Position numbers and translations under genes: made by a program. From Klebsiella aerogenes KCTC 2190 (lineage in GTDB: Bacteria; Pseudomonadota; Gammaproteobacteria; Enterobacterales; Enterobacteriaceae): DNA of 64,000 bases. Shown piece after piece: positions 10,312 through 18,962 of this stretch (position 1 is its first letter; every line of letters begins with the position of its first letter). The notes under the pieces were generated by a model that saw only the letters and a list, made by a program, of their open reading frames with translations, searched no databases and was not told the origin of the DNA. The stretch covers positions 620,001-684,000 of the forward strand of contig NC_015663.1 in NCBI RefSeq assembly GCF_000215745.1. Direction: 5' to 3'.

Positions 10312-11781
10312 TCAGTCGCACCAGTGGTTGACGCTATTACCCGTCGCCAGATAAATGCTCTTTTGTTGCATCCAGGCTTTCAGCCCCTGGATCCCTTTTT
10401 CGCGGCCCAGACCGCTCTCTTTAAAGCCCCCAAACGGGGTCGAAATGGAGAAAACTTTGTAGGTGTTGATCCACACCGTACCGGCTTCCAGTTGCTCGCT
10501 CAGACGCAGCGCGCGGCCGGTATCGCGCGTCCAGATCCCCGCCGCCAGTCCGAAGACCGAATCATTGGCCTCGCGGATCAACGCCGCTTCATCGTGAAAA
10601 CGCATTGCCACCAGCACCGGCCCGAAGATCTCTTCCTGGCAAACGCGGGCCTGATTGTTCAACCCTTCAATGATGGTCGGCAGGAAGTAGCTCCCCGCCG
10701 CCAGCGCCGGATCCGCCGGGATCTCGCCGCCGCATAGCACGCTGCCGCCTTCGCGTTTCGCCAGCTCGACGTACTCCAGCACGCTCTGGCGGTGTTTATC
10801 GTTGATCAGCGGCCCAACGTGGGTGCCAGCGCTGAATGGATGACCAACCCGCAGCCCTTGGGTTAACTCCAGCAGACGGGCCATTAATTGCGGATACACT
10901 TTGTCATGAACAAACAGCCGCGAGCCGGCAATGCAGGCCTGGCCGCCGGAGCTGAAAATGCCGTAGCAGATGCCCCGCGCCGCCTGTTCGATATCGGCAT
11001 CTTCCAGCACGATGGTCGGCGATTTGCCGCCCAGCTCCAGCGACGCCGGGATCAGCTTTTCCGCCGCCACGTGCGCCAGGTGACGTCCGGTGGTGGTACC
11101 GCCGGTAAAGGAAATTTTGCGCACCTTAGGATGGCGGGCCAGCGCATCGCCGATAATCGATCCTTTACCCGGCAGCACGCTCAGCAGTCCGGCGGGTAAA
11201 CCGGCCTGCTCGAAGATCTTCGCCAGCTCCAGCGCCATGAGCGGCGTGGCTTCCGCCGGTTTGAGGATCACCGCATTTCCGGCGGCGATCGCCGGGGCCA
11301 CCTTCTGCATTTCGCTGGCGATCGGCGAGTTCCACGGGGTGATCGCCGCCACCACGCCCAACGGCTCATAGCGGCTCAGAGTCAATAGATCCGTCTGCCG
11401 CGGCGTCGGCAATTCCCCTTCCAGTAGTTCGCAGGCGGCGGCAAAATAGCGCGCCGTCCCCGCCGCGCTCATCACCAGCCCTCGCGCTTCCGCCAGCGGT
11501 TTACCGTTATCGCGGCTCTGCTTTTGGGTGAGCGCATCAAGCTGTGCTTCAATCAGATCGGCGACTTTATGCAGGATCTTCGCCCGCTGATGCGGCAGCA
11601 TCGCCCGCCACGTTGGCTCCCGCCAGGCGCGATCGGCGCAGTCGATCGCCTCCTGTAAATCATCGAGGCTTGCCGCATACAGCGCCGCGTTAATAGCGCC
11701 ATCCGCCGGAAACTGGCTGTGCATCAAATTGCCGCCGCCGCGACGCCACTGGCCGCCGATAAAAATGTCTAATTCGTCCAT
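10312..11781 (-). CDS. NAD(P)-dependent aldehyde dehydrogenase
   Basis: 489-residue ALDH-superfamily enzyme that oxidises an aldehyde to the acid. Key residues are visible: oxyanion Asn151 (TPWNSP), cofactor Lys174 (LKPAEA), the SFTGGTTTG loop at 224-232, general base Glu249 (LELGGK) and nucleophile Cys283 (GGQACIAGSR). The family resembles betaine or aromatic aldehyde dehydrogenases. It sits 15 bp after the aspartate dehydrogenase-like gene and 13 bp before the ThDP enzyme in the catabolic operon. The likely substrate is the aldehyde produced by the neighbouring decarboxylase-like enzyme. This is an inference from position. Confidence 0.88.
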   Translation of the reverse strand: MDELDIFIGGQWRRGGGNLMHSQFPADGAINAALYAASLDDLQEAIDCADRAWREPTWRAMLPHQRAKILHKVADLIEAQLDALTQKQSRDNGKPLAEARGLVMSAAGTARYFAAACELLEGELPTPRQTDLLTLSRYEPLGVVAAITPWNSPIASEMQKVAPAIAAGNAVILKPAEATPLMALELAKIFEQAGLPAGLLSVLPGKGSIIGDALARHPKVRKISFTGGTTTGRHLAHVAAEKLIPASLELGGKSPTIVLEDADIEQAARGICYGIFSSGGQACIAGSRLFVHDKVYPQLMARLLELTQGLRVGHPFSAGTHVGPLINDKHRQSVLEYVELAKREGGSVLCGGEIPADPALAAGSYFLPTIIEGLNNQARVCQEEIFGPVLVAMRFHDEAALIREANDSVFGLAAGIWTRDTGRALRLSEQLEAGTVWINTYKVFSISTPFGGFKESGLGREKGIQGLKAWMQQKSIYLATGNSVNHWCD

Positions 11782-11796
11782 CTCAGCCTCTCTGCG

Positions 11797-12564
11797 TTAT
11801 GCCAGTTCACGGCAGGCGCGTACCGCGCTCAGTGCCGCGAGGGTCGATGTTTTCGGATTGCTGGCGAGCGGCAGGCCGCTCAGCTCCAGGTGAAACTCGC
11901 CGAACAATCCTTCGGCGTGTAGCGTATGGGTGTTGCGTTGCGTCGCCGGATCGACCATCAGCTGTACTCGGGTCGCGTCAAGGCCGATACCGCCCAGCGC
12001 GATGGTTGCCGCCACGTTGGCATTTGCCGGGAATAGCCGCGCCGCCTCGCGGGCGCTGCCTTCGAAGAAAATTTGCGCTTCATTGACCGCGCTGAGGTCG
12101 ATAAGCTGTTCGGCATAGCTGCCGCGCCAGCTGGCCGGGCTTTTACGCGACTGATAGGTCACTCGTTCAAGCCCCCCCTCTTTGGCCGCCGCCAGGCCGT
12201 CAATCCCGGCTACTGCGCCAGCCAGCAGCGTCAACTTGCCGCCCGCCTGACGTAAACGCTGTTCCAGTTCGCTGTCCGCCAGCGCGCCGGTCGAGATCAC
12301 CGCCAGATGCCAGCCGCGCGCCAGCACCGCTTCGCCGTACTGCGCGACCGCCTGCTGGCTGGCGCATTCCAGCACCAGATCCGGCGTCTCTTCGCACTGC
12401 AGCGGATCGGTAAGCGGCGTCACCGTGTGGCCGAACTGCTGGCGGATCGCCGCATGATGCGATTCGCGGGCGACGATCCAACCCAACGTCACCTGCGGCG
12501 GCAGGCGTTCAATCACCGCCTGCGCCATCGCGCCATAGCCGATTAACATGACCTTTTTCATCAT
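11797..12564 (-). CDS. L-aspartate dehydrogenase-like oxidoreductase
   Basis: 255-residue NAD(P)-dependent amino-acid dehydrogenase of the aspartate dehydrogenase (NadX-like) family. The N-terminal Rossmann motif GYGAMA is at residues 9-14. FPANANVAATIAL, typical of the family, lies near 178-190, and the conserved His213 is in NTHTLHAEG. The biosynthetic nadA/nadC partners are absent, so a role in NAD synthesis is unlikely here. Its place between an SDR and an aldehyde dehydrogenase points to reductive amination or oxidative deamination of a dicarboxylic intermediate of an aromatic (possibly nitrogen-containing) compound. Substrate specificity is inferred from the family only. Confidence 0.8.
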   Translation of the reverse strand: MMKKVMLIGYGAMAQAVIERLPPQVTLGWIVARESHHAAIRQQFGHTVTPLTDPLQCEETPDLVLECASQQAVAQYGEAVLARGWHLAVISTGALADSELEQRLRQAGGKLTLLAGAVAGIDGLAAAKEGGLERVTYQSRKSPASWRGSYAEQLIDLSAVNEAQIFFEGSAREAARLFPANANVAATIALGGIGLDATRVQLMVDPATQRNTHTLHAEGLFGEFHLELSGLPLASNPKTSTLAALSAVRACRELA

Positions 12565-12570
12565 CTTTCC

Positions 12571-13365
12571 TTACAGATGGCGGCAGAAACCGCCGGAAAC
12601 GTCCAGCGCCGCGCCGGTGGTAAAGGAGGCCAGCGGCGAAGCGAGGAATAGCAACGCCTGTGCCGGTTCCTGCGGTTTGCCGAGGCGCGCCATCGGGATC
12701 CCGCGTTTGCGGGCGATATCAGCGGTCCACTGCGGCCAGCTCTGGCTCTTATCGCTGCGGTTTTCGAAACGGCGCTGCCACTGCCCGGATTCGACCATTC
12801 CCAGCAGGATGGAATTCACGCGGATGCCTTTCTCCACCAGCTCTTTCGACAGGGTCAGCGTCATATTGAGCAGCGCGGCGCGGGCAGCAGAGGTGGCAAT
12901 CATGTGCTCTTCCGGCTGCAGAGCCAGCAGCGAGTTCACACAGGTAATCGAGGCGATATCCGACTGTTCAAGCTGCGGCTGGAAGGCCTTTACCGGGTTA
13001 ATCACGCCGAACAGTTTCAGTTCGGCTTCGTGCAGCCAGGCCTCGCGCGGCGTATCGGCGAAGTGGGCGACATAGCCCTGCCCGGCGTTATTAATCAGCA
13101 TGTCGGCGCCGCCGAAACGCGCGGCGACCGCGTCAGCGAAGGCCTGAACTTCCGCTTCATTCAGTACGTCGCAGCGCCAGGAGAACACCTCGCCTTCTGG
13201 ATATTCGTTTTGCAACGCCGCATGGGCGCTGGCCAGCCGATCCGGGTTGCGGCCACAAAACGCGACCTTCGCCCCTTCGCCCAGCAGCAGGCGCAGCGTT
13301 TCAAAGCCGATCCCTGACGAGCCGCCGGTGACTACCGCGACGCGTCCTTCAATTTGTGCATTCAT
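12571..13365 (-). CDS. Short-chain dehydrogenase/reductase with atypical active site
   Basis: 264-residue SDR. It has TGGSSGIG (13-20) for NAD(P), NNAG (92-95), and a Ser at 145. At the position of the catalytic Tyr, 13 residues after Ser145, there is Thr158, and the usual Lys is Arg162 (HMIATSAAR). The classical YxxxK pair is therefore missing. The C-terminal GxALDVSGG is normal. Either a different acid-base system is used or the protein is not a standard dehydrogenase. It overlaps the upstream hydrolase by 17 bp and lies 6 bp before the aspartate dehydrogenase-like gene, so co-translation is likely. Confidence 0.83.
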   Translation of the reverse strand: MNAQIEGRVAVVTGGSSGIGFETLRLLLGEGAKVAFCGRNPDRLASAHAALQNEYPEGEVFSWRCDVLNEAEVQAFADAVAARFGGADMLINNAGQGYVAHFADTPREAWLHEAELKLFGVINPVKAFQPQLEQSDIASITCVNSLLALQPEEHMIATSAARAALLNMTLTLSKELVEKGIRVNSILLGMVESGQWQRRFENRSDKSQSWPQWTADIARKRGIPMARLGKPQEPAQALLFLASPLASFTTGAALDVSGGFCRHL

Positions 13366-14122
13366 CGCGCACCTCTTCCCCTATGCGTAAAAGCAGTTGA
13401 TTAAAAAAGGTTTCGTTATCGAGATAGCTGGCATGTCCAGCCTGCGGGATGGCGATGTAAGGTGCGCCGTAACGCAGCGCCACTCCCTGCACCAGCTCCG
13501 GTTGGGTAATGGCATCCTGCTCGCCGCACCACACCGAGAGACGACCGCGATAGTCAGCAAGCCAGCGGTGGATGTCGTCATGCGCCAGCATCCAGGCGGC
13601 GGCGAGATAGCCTTCGCTACGCAGCCTACGCATGCCTGCCGCCACGGTCGCCACATCGGCTTCGCGCGCGCCGGGGCGCAGCAGTTTTGCCGCCCGCCCC
13701 TGCGCCATCGCCTCGCCGCCCAGCGCTATCTGCTGTTGACGTCCCTGCCAGACTTTTTCCCGCTGTGCGGCTTCCGCCTGGCCGTAGCCCTGCGCGACGT
13801 CGGCGAGCACCAGGTAAAGCACCCTCTGCGGGTATTTCGCGGCGAAGGCGGCCGCCACCAGCGCGCCCAGCGAATGGCCGACCAGTATGGTTTGCTCTAC
13901 TCCAGCGCGGTCCAGCATTCGCGCCAGGGCGTCGGCGTAATCACCGGCAACCGCCGGCGTTGCCGCCAGCATCGGGCTCTCGCCATAACCGGGCATATCC
14001 CAGGCAAGCACGCGGTAGCCGGGCAGCGTCATCTGTTTATGCCAGGAGGCCGCGCCGGAACTGATGCCGTGCAGCAGCGTCAGCGGAATACCGCTTCCTT
14101 GTTCACGAAACCCCGTCATCAT
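13349..14122 (-). CDS. Alpha/beta-hydrolase, meta-cleavage hydrolase-like
   Basis: 257-residue alpha/beta-hydrolase fold protein. The oxyanion-hole motif LLHG (16-19) is followed by nucleophile Ser84 in GHSLGA, and the likely triad is completed by Asp203 (CGEQDAI) and His230 (AGHASY). Such enzymes hydrolyse C-C bonds of ring-fission products or esters in aromatic degradation. Its location in the same operon as an extradiol-type dioxygenase supports the C-C hydrolase reading, but an esterase or lactonase role cannot be excluded. Its 3' end overlaps the next gene by 17 bp. Confidence 0.85.
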   Translation of the reverse strand: MMTGFREQGSGIPLTLLHGISSGAASWHKQMTLPGYRVLAWDMPGYGESPMLAATPAVAGDYADALARMLDRAGVEQTILVGHSLGALVAAAFAAKYPQRVLYLVLADVAQGYGQAEAAQREKVWQGRQQQIALGGEAMAQGRAAKLLRPGAREADVATVAAGMRRLRSEGYLAAAWMLAHDDIHRWLADYRGRLSVWCGEQDAITQPELVQGVALRYGAPYIAIPQAGHASYLDNETFFNQLLLRIGEEVRDECTN

Positions 14123-14128
14123 CGCCCC

Positions 14129-14659
14129 TTAGTTACGTTTTACTTTTGCCAGCGGATGATCTTCCGGGTAGGTCGGAATATGCGGCTTATGGGTGCCGAG
14201 CATCACGCACATCAGCGCCTCTTCTTCGCCGTGGTTAAACAAACCGCGGTAAATTCCAGGCGGCACCGAGATCAGATCGCGTTCGCGCAGCACGGTTTCG
14301 GTATAGTTGTCGCCGTCCTGAATCATCAGGGTGATCTGCCCTTTGAGCATGAAGAACACCTCTTCTACGTCATCATGCAGGTGCAGCGGGCCTTCACATT
14401 TGGACGGCAACACCATGGTGGAGAAGGTGAAGTGCTCGGCCGGAACGGTGTTGGTATCACTGGCGACGCCGGTGGCGCCGGTGCCGATGTAGCGCATCTG
14501 CGCGCGGCGATATTTCGGATCGAAATCGGCCTGGAATTTCAGCGCATTCCAGTCGTATTTACGGCCTTCAAAGCGCGCGATACGCGACTCCACCCACTCT
14601 TCCATCGTCAGATGGTCAGGTTTCAAACTCTGTTTTGCAGTTACGGTTGAATCAGTCAT
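14129..14659 (-). CDS. Cupin-domain protein
   Basis: 176-residue single-cupin protein. The metal-binding motif 1 is G90-x2-H93-x-H95-x3/4-E99/E100 and motif 2 contributes His143, giving a probable His3-Glu metal site. An N-terminal stretch of about 75 residues precedes the cupin core. Cupins in such operons can be dioxygenases, isomerases or decarboxylases acting on ring-cleavage intermediates, or regulatory sensors; this one cannot be placed more precisely. It lies between the MFS permease (10 bp) and the hydrolase (6 bp). Confidence 0.8.
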   Translation of the reverse strand: MTDSTVTAKQSLKPDHLTMEEWVESRIARFEGRKYDWNALKFQADFDPKYRRAQMRYIGTGATGVASDTNTVPAEHFTFSTMVLPSKCEGPLHLHDDVEEVFFMLKGQITLMIQDGDNYTETVLRERDLISVPPGIYRGLFNHGEEEALMCVMLGTHKPHIPTYPEDHPLAKVKRN

Positions 14660-14669
14660 CGTTTTATCC

Positions 14670-15926
14670 TCAGTAACGTCTCAGCAGCGGCAGTAACAGG
14701 GCGCAGCCCACCGCCGCCATCACCGCCAGAAAAATCAGCCCGGAATCCATGCTATGGGTGAAGGCGATAAGCGCGCCCATCACCGCCGGCGATAGCGCCC
14801 CGGCAAAGTTTCCCAGCCCGTTGAAAATTCCACCCGCCGTGGCGCTGACCCGTGGATGGGTCGCTTTAGCCAGCAGCGCGAAAATGTTTGGCGCGCCGGT
14901 GCCCCACATAAAGGTGCTAAAGCTCATCGCCGCGATCACCGGCAACGGCGCGCTAAAATGCATCACCGCCGCCAGCCCGATTCCGGCGCCCGCCAGGGAA
15001 ATAAAGCAGGCGGCGGCGCGCTTATCGACGCGGTCGGACAGCCAGGCGCCGATAATTTCGCCCAGCAACATGGCGATAAACGGCATCGAAGACAGCCAGC
15101 CGGCGTGTTCCAGATGAATGCCTTTGCCTTTAATCAGGTAGCCCGGCAGCCAGCCGTTGATCCCCCACAGATAGGCGAGAAAGGCGATGTTGAAAATGCA
15201 GATCATCCAGAAATGCGGACTCACGAAGAGCTCGCGACGCGCGCTGCGGCGTGCTTCCTGCGACGTTTTATCGCTGCCGACTTTCGCCTCCAGCTGCACG
15301 CCGCGCAGCCCGATGCGCACAAAAATCAGCACCGGTACCGTCAGCATCGCCATCACGAAAAAGGTGCTCTGCCAGCCGAAGGTATTGAGTAGCCAAATTG
15401 ACAGCGGGAAACCCAGCGCCGCGCCAACCGGCGTGCCAAGCAGCCACAACATGGTGGCGCGAGCCTGTAGCCGCTGCGGGAAGGTGTGACGCACCACGGC
15501 GAACGCCAACGGGAACAGCGGCCCTTCAGCAATGCCCAACAGGATGCGCAGCGTCACCATCAGCGCGTAGTTGTGGGTGAAACCCATGATCACCATCAGG
15601 ATGCACCACACCACCATCATTCCAGTTAGCAAGCGCAGCGGCGCAATCCGGTCGCCAAGACCGCTTAACAACACTGACGAGAAGCCGTAGCTCAACAGAA
15701 AGGCGCTCATCAGAATACCCAGCCGGGTGGTATCGAAATCGATCCCCATCGCCTGCTGGAAATGGCTATCGGAAAACAGCGCGGCGATGCTGATTTTGTC
15801 GAAAAACGCCAGCAGTACGCAGGCCAGCAGCGACAGCGGAATGGCCCAACGAACCGCCTTTTCAGGCGTGCGGACGCCCTCGCCGCTCGCCTCAGCAGGC
15901 GCGGCGTTAGTCTCTAATGTGGTCAT
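14670..15926 (-). CDS. MFS transporter (catabolic operon)
   Basis: 418-residue major facilitator with 12 predicted membrane segments and a charged central loop (about residues 200-215). The first segment carries FFDKISIAAL, in the place of the D-x-x-N motif of anion:cation symporters for organic anions. It is an integral part of the catabolic operon, 26 bp after the ferredoxin reductase gene, so uptake of the aromatic acid substrate (or export of an intermediate) is likely. A second MFS gene (21801-23021) flanks the operon on the other side. Confidence 0.87.
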   Translation of the reverse strand: MTTLETNAAPAEASGEGVRTPEKAVRWAIPLSLLACVLLAFFDKISIAALFSDSHFQQAMGIDFDTTRLGILMSAFLLSYGFSSVLLSGLGDRIAPLRLLTGMMVVWCILMVIMGFTHNYALMVTLRILLGIAEGPLFPLAFAVVRHTFPQRLQARATMLWLLGTPVGAALGFPLSIWLLNTFGWQSTFFVMAMLTVPVLIFVRIGLRGVQLEAKVGSDKTSQEARRSARRELFVSPHFWMICIFNIAFLAYLWGINGWLPGYLIKGKGIHLEHAGWLSSMPFIAMLLGEIIGAWLSDRVDKRAAACFISLAGAGIGLAAVMHFSAPLPVIAAMSFSTFMWGTGAPNIFALLAKATHPRVSATAGGIFNGLGNFAGALSPAVMGALIAFTHSMDSGLIFLAVMAAVGCALLLPLLRRY

Positions 15927-15952
15927 TTCTCCCCCTTAAGGGTTCGCGTTAA

Positions 15953-17149
15953 TTATCGCAATGACATCAGCGAGAAAGTCGGGTCAGCGAGCGGGACGTC
16001 AGAGAGATCCCTCCCCGCCGCCATCCAGCGCTTCGCCAGCTTCACGGTACGTGCATTATTGAAGGCCACCAGTTGCGTTAAACGTCCATCGGCATTCAGC
16101 GAGAAGTAGAGCGCGCCCTGCGGCTCGTCACGCACGATGGTGCGGCTGCCCGCCTGCGGGATCCCCAGGATCTGGATATTGCGATCGTATTGATCCGACC
16201 ACAGCCACGGCGCCTCGTCGTAGCCGCTGGCCTGCGGATCGAGCATCGCTTTCGCCGTCGCGATGGCCTGATTTTGCGCAAAGGCCCACGACTGAATGCA
16301 CAGGCCGTATTGATGGTGCTGGGCGACATCGCCGGCGGCGAAAATCGCCGGATCGCTGCTGCGCCCCTGGGCATCAACGACAATCCCGCGTTCGACAGTG
16401 AGCCCAGCATCGCGCGCCAGTTCGAGATTCAGATCGACGCCGATCCCCACCACCACCGCATCGAAGGTTTCCCGCTGGCCATCGCAGTGCAGCGTCGGCA
16501 GGCCGTTATCATCTTCCAGCTCCAGCGCGCCGCAGCCGCGGCGAATATCAACGCCCTGCCCGCGATGCAACTCATCCAGTGCCTGCGAGACCTCCATACT
16601 GACCGAGCGCATGCACAGAGCCGGCTGCTGTTCATAAAGGGTCACGGCTACGCCGCTTTTGCGCGCCGAGGCGGCGATTTCGAGGCCAATCCAGCCGCCG
16701 CCGACGATCGCCAGCCGCGTTGCCGATGCCAGCCGCTGCTTCAGACGCTGCGCGTCCTGCCAGTGGCGCAGGGTATAGACCTGCGGATGCTGCGCCCAGG
16801 CCTCGGACGGCAGCCGCGCGCGGCCGCCGGTGGCGATCAGCAGTTGGTCGTACGCCAGCGTTTCGCCGTTGCTCAGCGCCAGGGTTTTATTTTGCCGGTC
16901 GATCGATTCCGCGCGCAGCGGGCGGTACCAGCGCAGATCCAGCGCCTGTTGCGCCTCGGCGCTGAATAACCGCGGCAGCGCCGGTTCGGCCTCCAGCAAT
17001 GCCGCTTTCGACAGCGGCGGGCGCTCGTAAAAATCCCATTGTTCTTCGGCAACCACGCAAATCTCGCCGCTAAACCCTTCATCACGCAGCGTTTTCGCTG
17101 CCCAGCCGCCAGCCTGGCCGCCGCCGATAATGACTATCCGCGCCGTCAT
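15953..17149 (-). CDS. FAD/NAD(P)-dependent ferredoxin reductase
   Basis: 398-residue pyridine-nucleotide-disulfide-fold reductase of the type that passes electrons from NAD(P)H to the Rieske ferredoxin of ring-hydroxylating oxygenases. The FAD motif GGGQAG is at residues 9-14, the NAD motif GGGWIG at 150-155, and the FAAGDVA motif follows near 270. The start at 17149 overlaps the stop of the VOC gene as ATGA, and an upstream extension of 21 codons was rejected for that reason. With the ferredoxin and the Rieske oxygenase it would make a three-component oxygenase system. Confidence 0.9.
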   Translation of the reverse strand: MTARIVIIGGGQAGGWAAKTLRDEGFSGEICVVAEEQWDFYERPPLSKAALLEAEPALPRLFSAEAQQALDLRWYRPLRAESIDRQNKTLALSNGETLAYDQLLIATGGRARLPSEAWAQHPQVYTLRHWQDAQRLKQRLASATRLAIVGGGWIGLEIAASARKSGVAVTLYEQQPALCMRSVSMEVSQALDELHRGQGVDIRRGCGALELEDDNGLPTLHCDGQRETFDAVVVGIGVDLNLELARDAGLTVERGIVVDAQGRSSDPAIFAAGDVAQHHQYGLCIQSWAFAQNQAIATAKAMLDPQASGYDEAPWLWSDQYDRNIQILGIPQAGSRTIVRDEPQGALYFSLNADGRLTQLVAFNNARTVKLAKRWMAAGRDLSDVPLADPTFSLMSLR

Positions 17150-18072
17150 ACCGCCTCCGGTTTTTTCTGCTGGCGACGGGTATCGTGATCGATACCGCCT
17201 TCCACCGCCCATTCGGTAAAGGACACGAGTGAATGCTCCAGCTCGCGCGGCTGCCAGTTTTCCGTCAGATAGTCATCGTTGGTGTAGTACTCAAAAGCGC
17301 CGCCGGTCGGGCTGTTGACATACCAGAAGTAGGCCGAGGAGACCGGATGGCGGCCGGGACCGATAAACGTGCTCCACGCGTTTTTATTCATCGCAATGCC
17401 GCCGCCGATCACTTCATGAATATCCCGTACGGTAAACGCGACGTGGTTTAGCCCGCGCTTACGGTTGGGCAACTGCAATAAGAAGAGGTTATGGTGTCCG
17501 CCGCGCACGCCGCAGCGCAGGAACACCGCGCGATTGATGTAGCGGTCTGACACCTGGAAGCCGAGTACTTCGCGATAGAAACTTTCCACCGCCGCCAGTT
17601 CTTCCACGAAGAACACCACGTGGCCGACGTTAATCGGCTGCGCGCGGTTGTACACCGGGCTCGGGGTGTCGATGCGACGCACATCGCCCCACTGGTTGAT
17701 CGGTTCAACGTTCAGTTCAACCGCCGTTTGCTGGCTAACCTGCACCCGCAGCGTCATACCGTTGGGATCGCGGCACTCCAGCGCGCCGTCGATTTCACGG
17801 AAAGCGGGCTGACGTTCCAGCTTCGGGCGCAGCGCATCCAGCGCCGCCCGATCCGCCACGCCCCAGGTCATGCGACGCAGGGTGTTGCCCGCCTCAAAGG
17901 CTGGCGGCAGGTCGGCGGCATCGGTCGGGTTAAGTTCGACCCGCGCGCCGCTGAGGGTGGTAAACGCGCGGCCGCTGGCGTCGCCGGTCAGGCCAAAATC
18001 GCGCATAAATTTGGCGCTGTGGTTCAGGTCGTCTACGCCAAATTCCAGCTTTTCAATTCCGGTAATACTCAT
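17146..18072 (-). CDS. Extradiol-type ring-cleavage dioxygenase (VOC family)
   Basis: 308-residue two-domain vicinal-oxygen-chelate protein. The C-terminal domain keeps the iron triad: His151 (NVGHVVFF), His210 (LNHVAF) and Glu261 (GGAFEYYTND). The N-terminal domain lacks it, as in type I extradiol dioxygenases such as BphC or catechol 2,3-dioxygenase. This predicts meta-cleavage of a catechol made by the Rieske oxygenase and an SDR. The stop overlaps the reductase start. An 88-bp gap separates it from the upstream IclR gene, the widest gap inside the operon, so a secondary promoter there is possible. Confidence 0.85.
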   Translation of the reverse strand: MSITGIEKLEFGVDDLNHSAKFMRDFGLTGDASGRAFTTLSGARVELNPTDAADLPPAFEAGNTLRRMTWGVADRAALDALRPKLERQPAFREIDGALECRDPNGMTLRVQVSQQTAVELNVEPINQWGDVRRIDTPSPVYNRAQPINVGHVVFFVEELAAVESFYREVLGFQVSDRYINRAVFLRCGVRGGHHNLFLLQLPNRKRGLNHVAFTVRDIHEVIGGGIAMNKNAWSTFIGPGRHPVSSAYFWYVNSPTGGAFEYYTNDDYLTENWQPRELEHSLVSFTEWAVEGGIDHDTRRQQKKPEAV

Positions 18073-18160
18073 TATTCGTCGCCTCTTTACCGTTCAGTCG
18101 CCCGAATTTGGGCGTAAAACATGCCCGACGCAATCAAGCGTCTGCCGTTAAGTTGTTGAT

Positions 18161-18949
18161 TTAACTTGCCTGTGACAAATATCCGAGGAAGCCGGAAATT
18201 TTGTCCGCCGCCATACTGACGTCGTTCTGCAACCGTTCGCGATCGCTTTGCGGGATCTCGTCCGACGGCACCAGAATGCTGACGACCGCCGCCACCCGGC
18301 CGCTGCGGTCAAAGACCGGATAGACAATCGATGAGATGCCGTGGCGATAGAACGATTCGCCAATCACGTAGCCGCGGGCTTTATCCTGCTGCACCATCTG
18401 CCACAGCGCTTCGCGGTCGTACAGCTGGCCCGGCGTATTGCCCGGCAGACGTTCATTCGGGAACAATTGTTCAAACTCGCTGCGGGAAACATCGGTCAGC
18501 AGCATGCGGCCAAGCGAGGTGCAGTGCACCGGTAGCCGCGTTCCGACGCTGACCTGGTTGATACGCGAACCGGCGGCGCTGACGCGGGCGATGTAGATAA
18601 TGTCGCGGCCGTCGCGGATCGCCAGATGGCTGCTGCACTGGCTGATATCGCGTAGTTGCTCGATGACCGGCTGACCCACCTGAGCGACATCCAGTGAGGC
18701 GATATATTCAAAGCCCAGACGCAGTACGTTCATGCCCAGCGAAAAGGTATTGGTTCGGGCGTTACGCTCGAGAAAGCCCATATATTCCAGCGTCTGCACC
18801 ACGCGATAGGCGGTCGCTTTCGGCATATCCACCAGCCGATGCAGCTCGGCAAAGGTCAGATCGCGATGCTGTTCGCCAAACGCCAGCAGCAGTTGTAAAC
18901 CGCGCTCCAGACCCGGTACCAGGTACTTCACTTCCTGATCGTTCGCCAT
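18161..18949 (-). CDS. IclR-family transcriptional regulator
   Basis: 262-residue IclR-type protein with an N-terminal winged HTH (about residues 12-75, including LAFGEQHRDLTFAELHRLVDM and PKATAYRVVQTLE) and a C-terminal effector-binding domain. IclR proteins often control aromatic-degradation operons and bind 15-16-bp palindromes with GTTTCA-like half-sites in many cases. It is encoded inside the operon, 13 bp after an SDR gene and 88 bp before the VOC dioxygenase gene, so it should be co-transcribed and autoregulated. Three candidate operators lie upstream of the operon (21393-21725). Confidence 0.9.
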   Translation of the reverse strand: MANDQEVKYLVPGLERGLQLLLAFGEQHRDLTFAELHRLVDMPKATAYRVVQTLEYMGFLERNARTNTFSLGMNVLRLGFEYIASLDVAQVGQPVIEQLRDISQCSSHLAIRDGRDIIYIARVSAAGSRINQVSVGTRLPVHCTSLGRMLLTDVSRSEFEQLFPNERLPGNTPGQLYDREALWQMVQQDKARGYVIGESFYRHGISSIVYPVFDRSGRVAAVVSILVPSDEIPQSDRERLQNDVSMAADKISGFLGYLSQAS

Positions 18950-18962
18950 ACCGCCTCACTTG

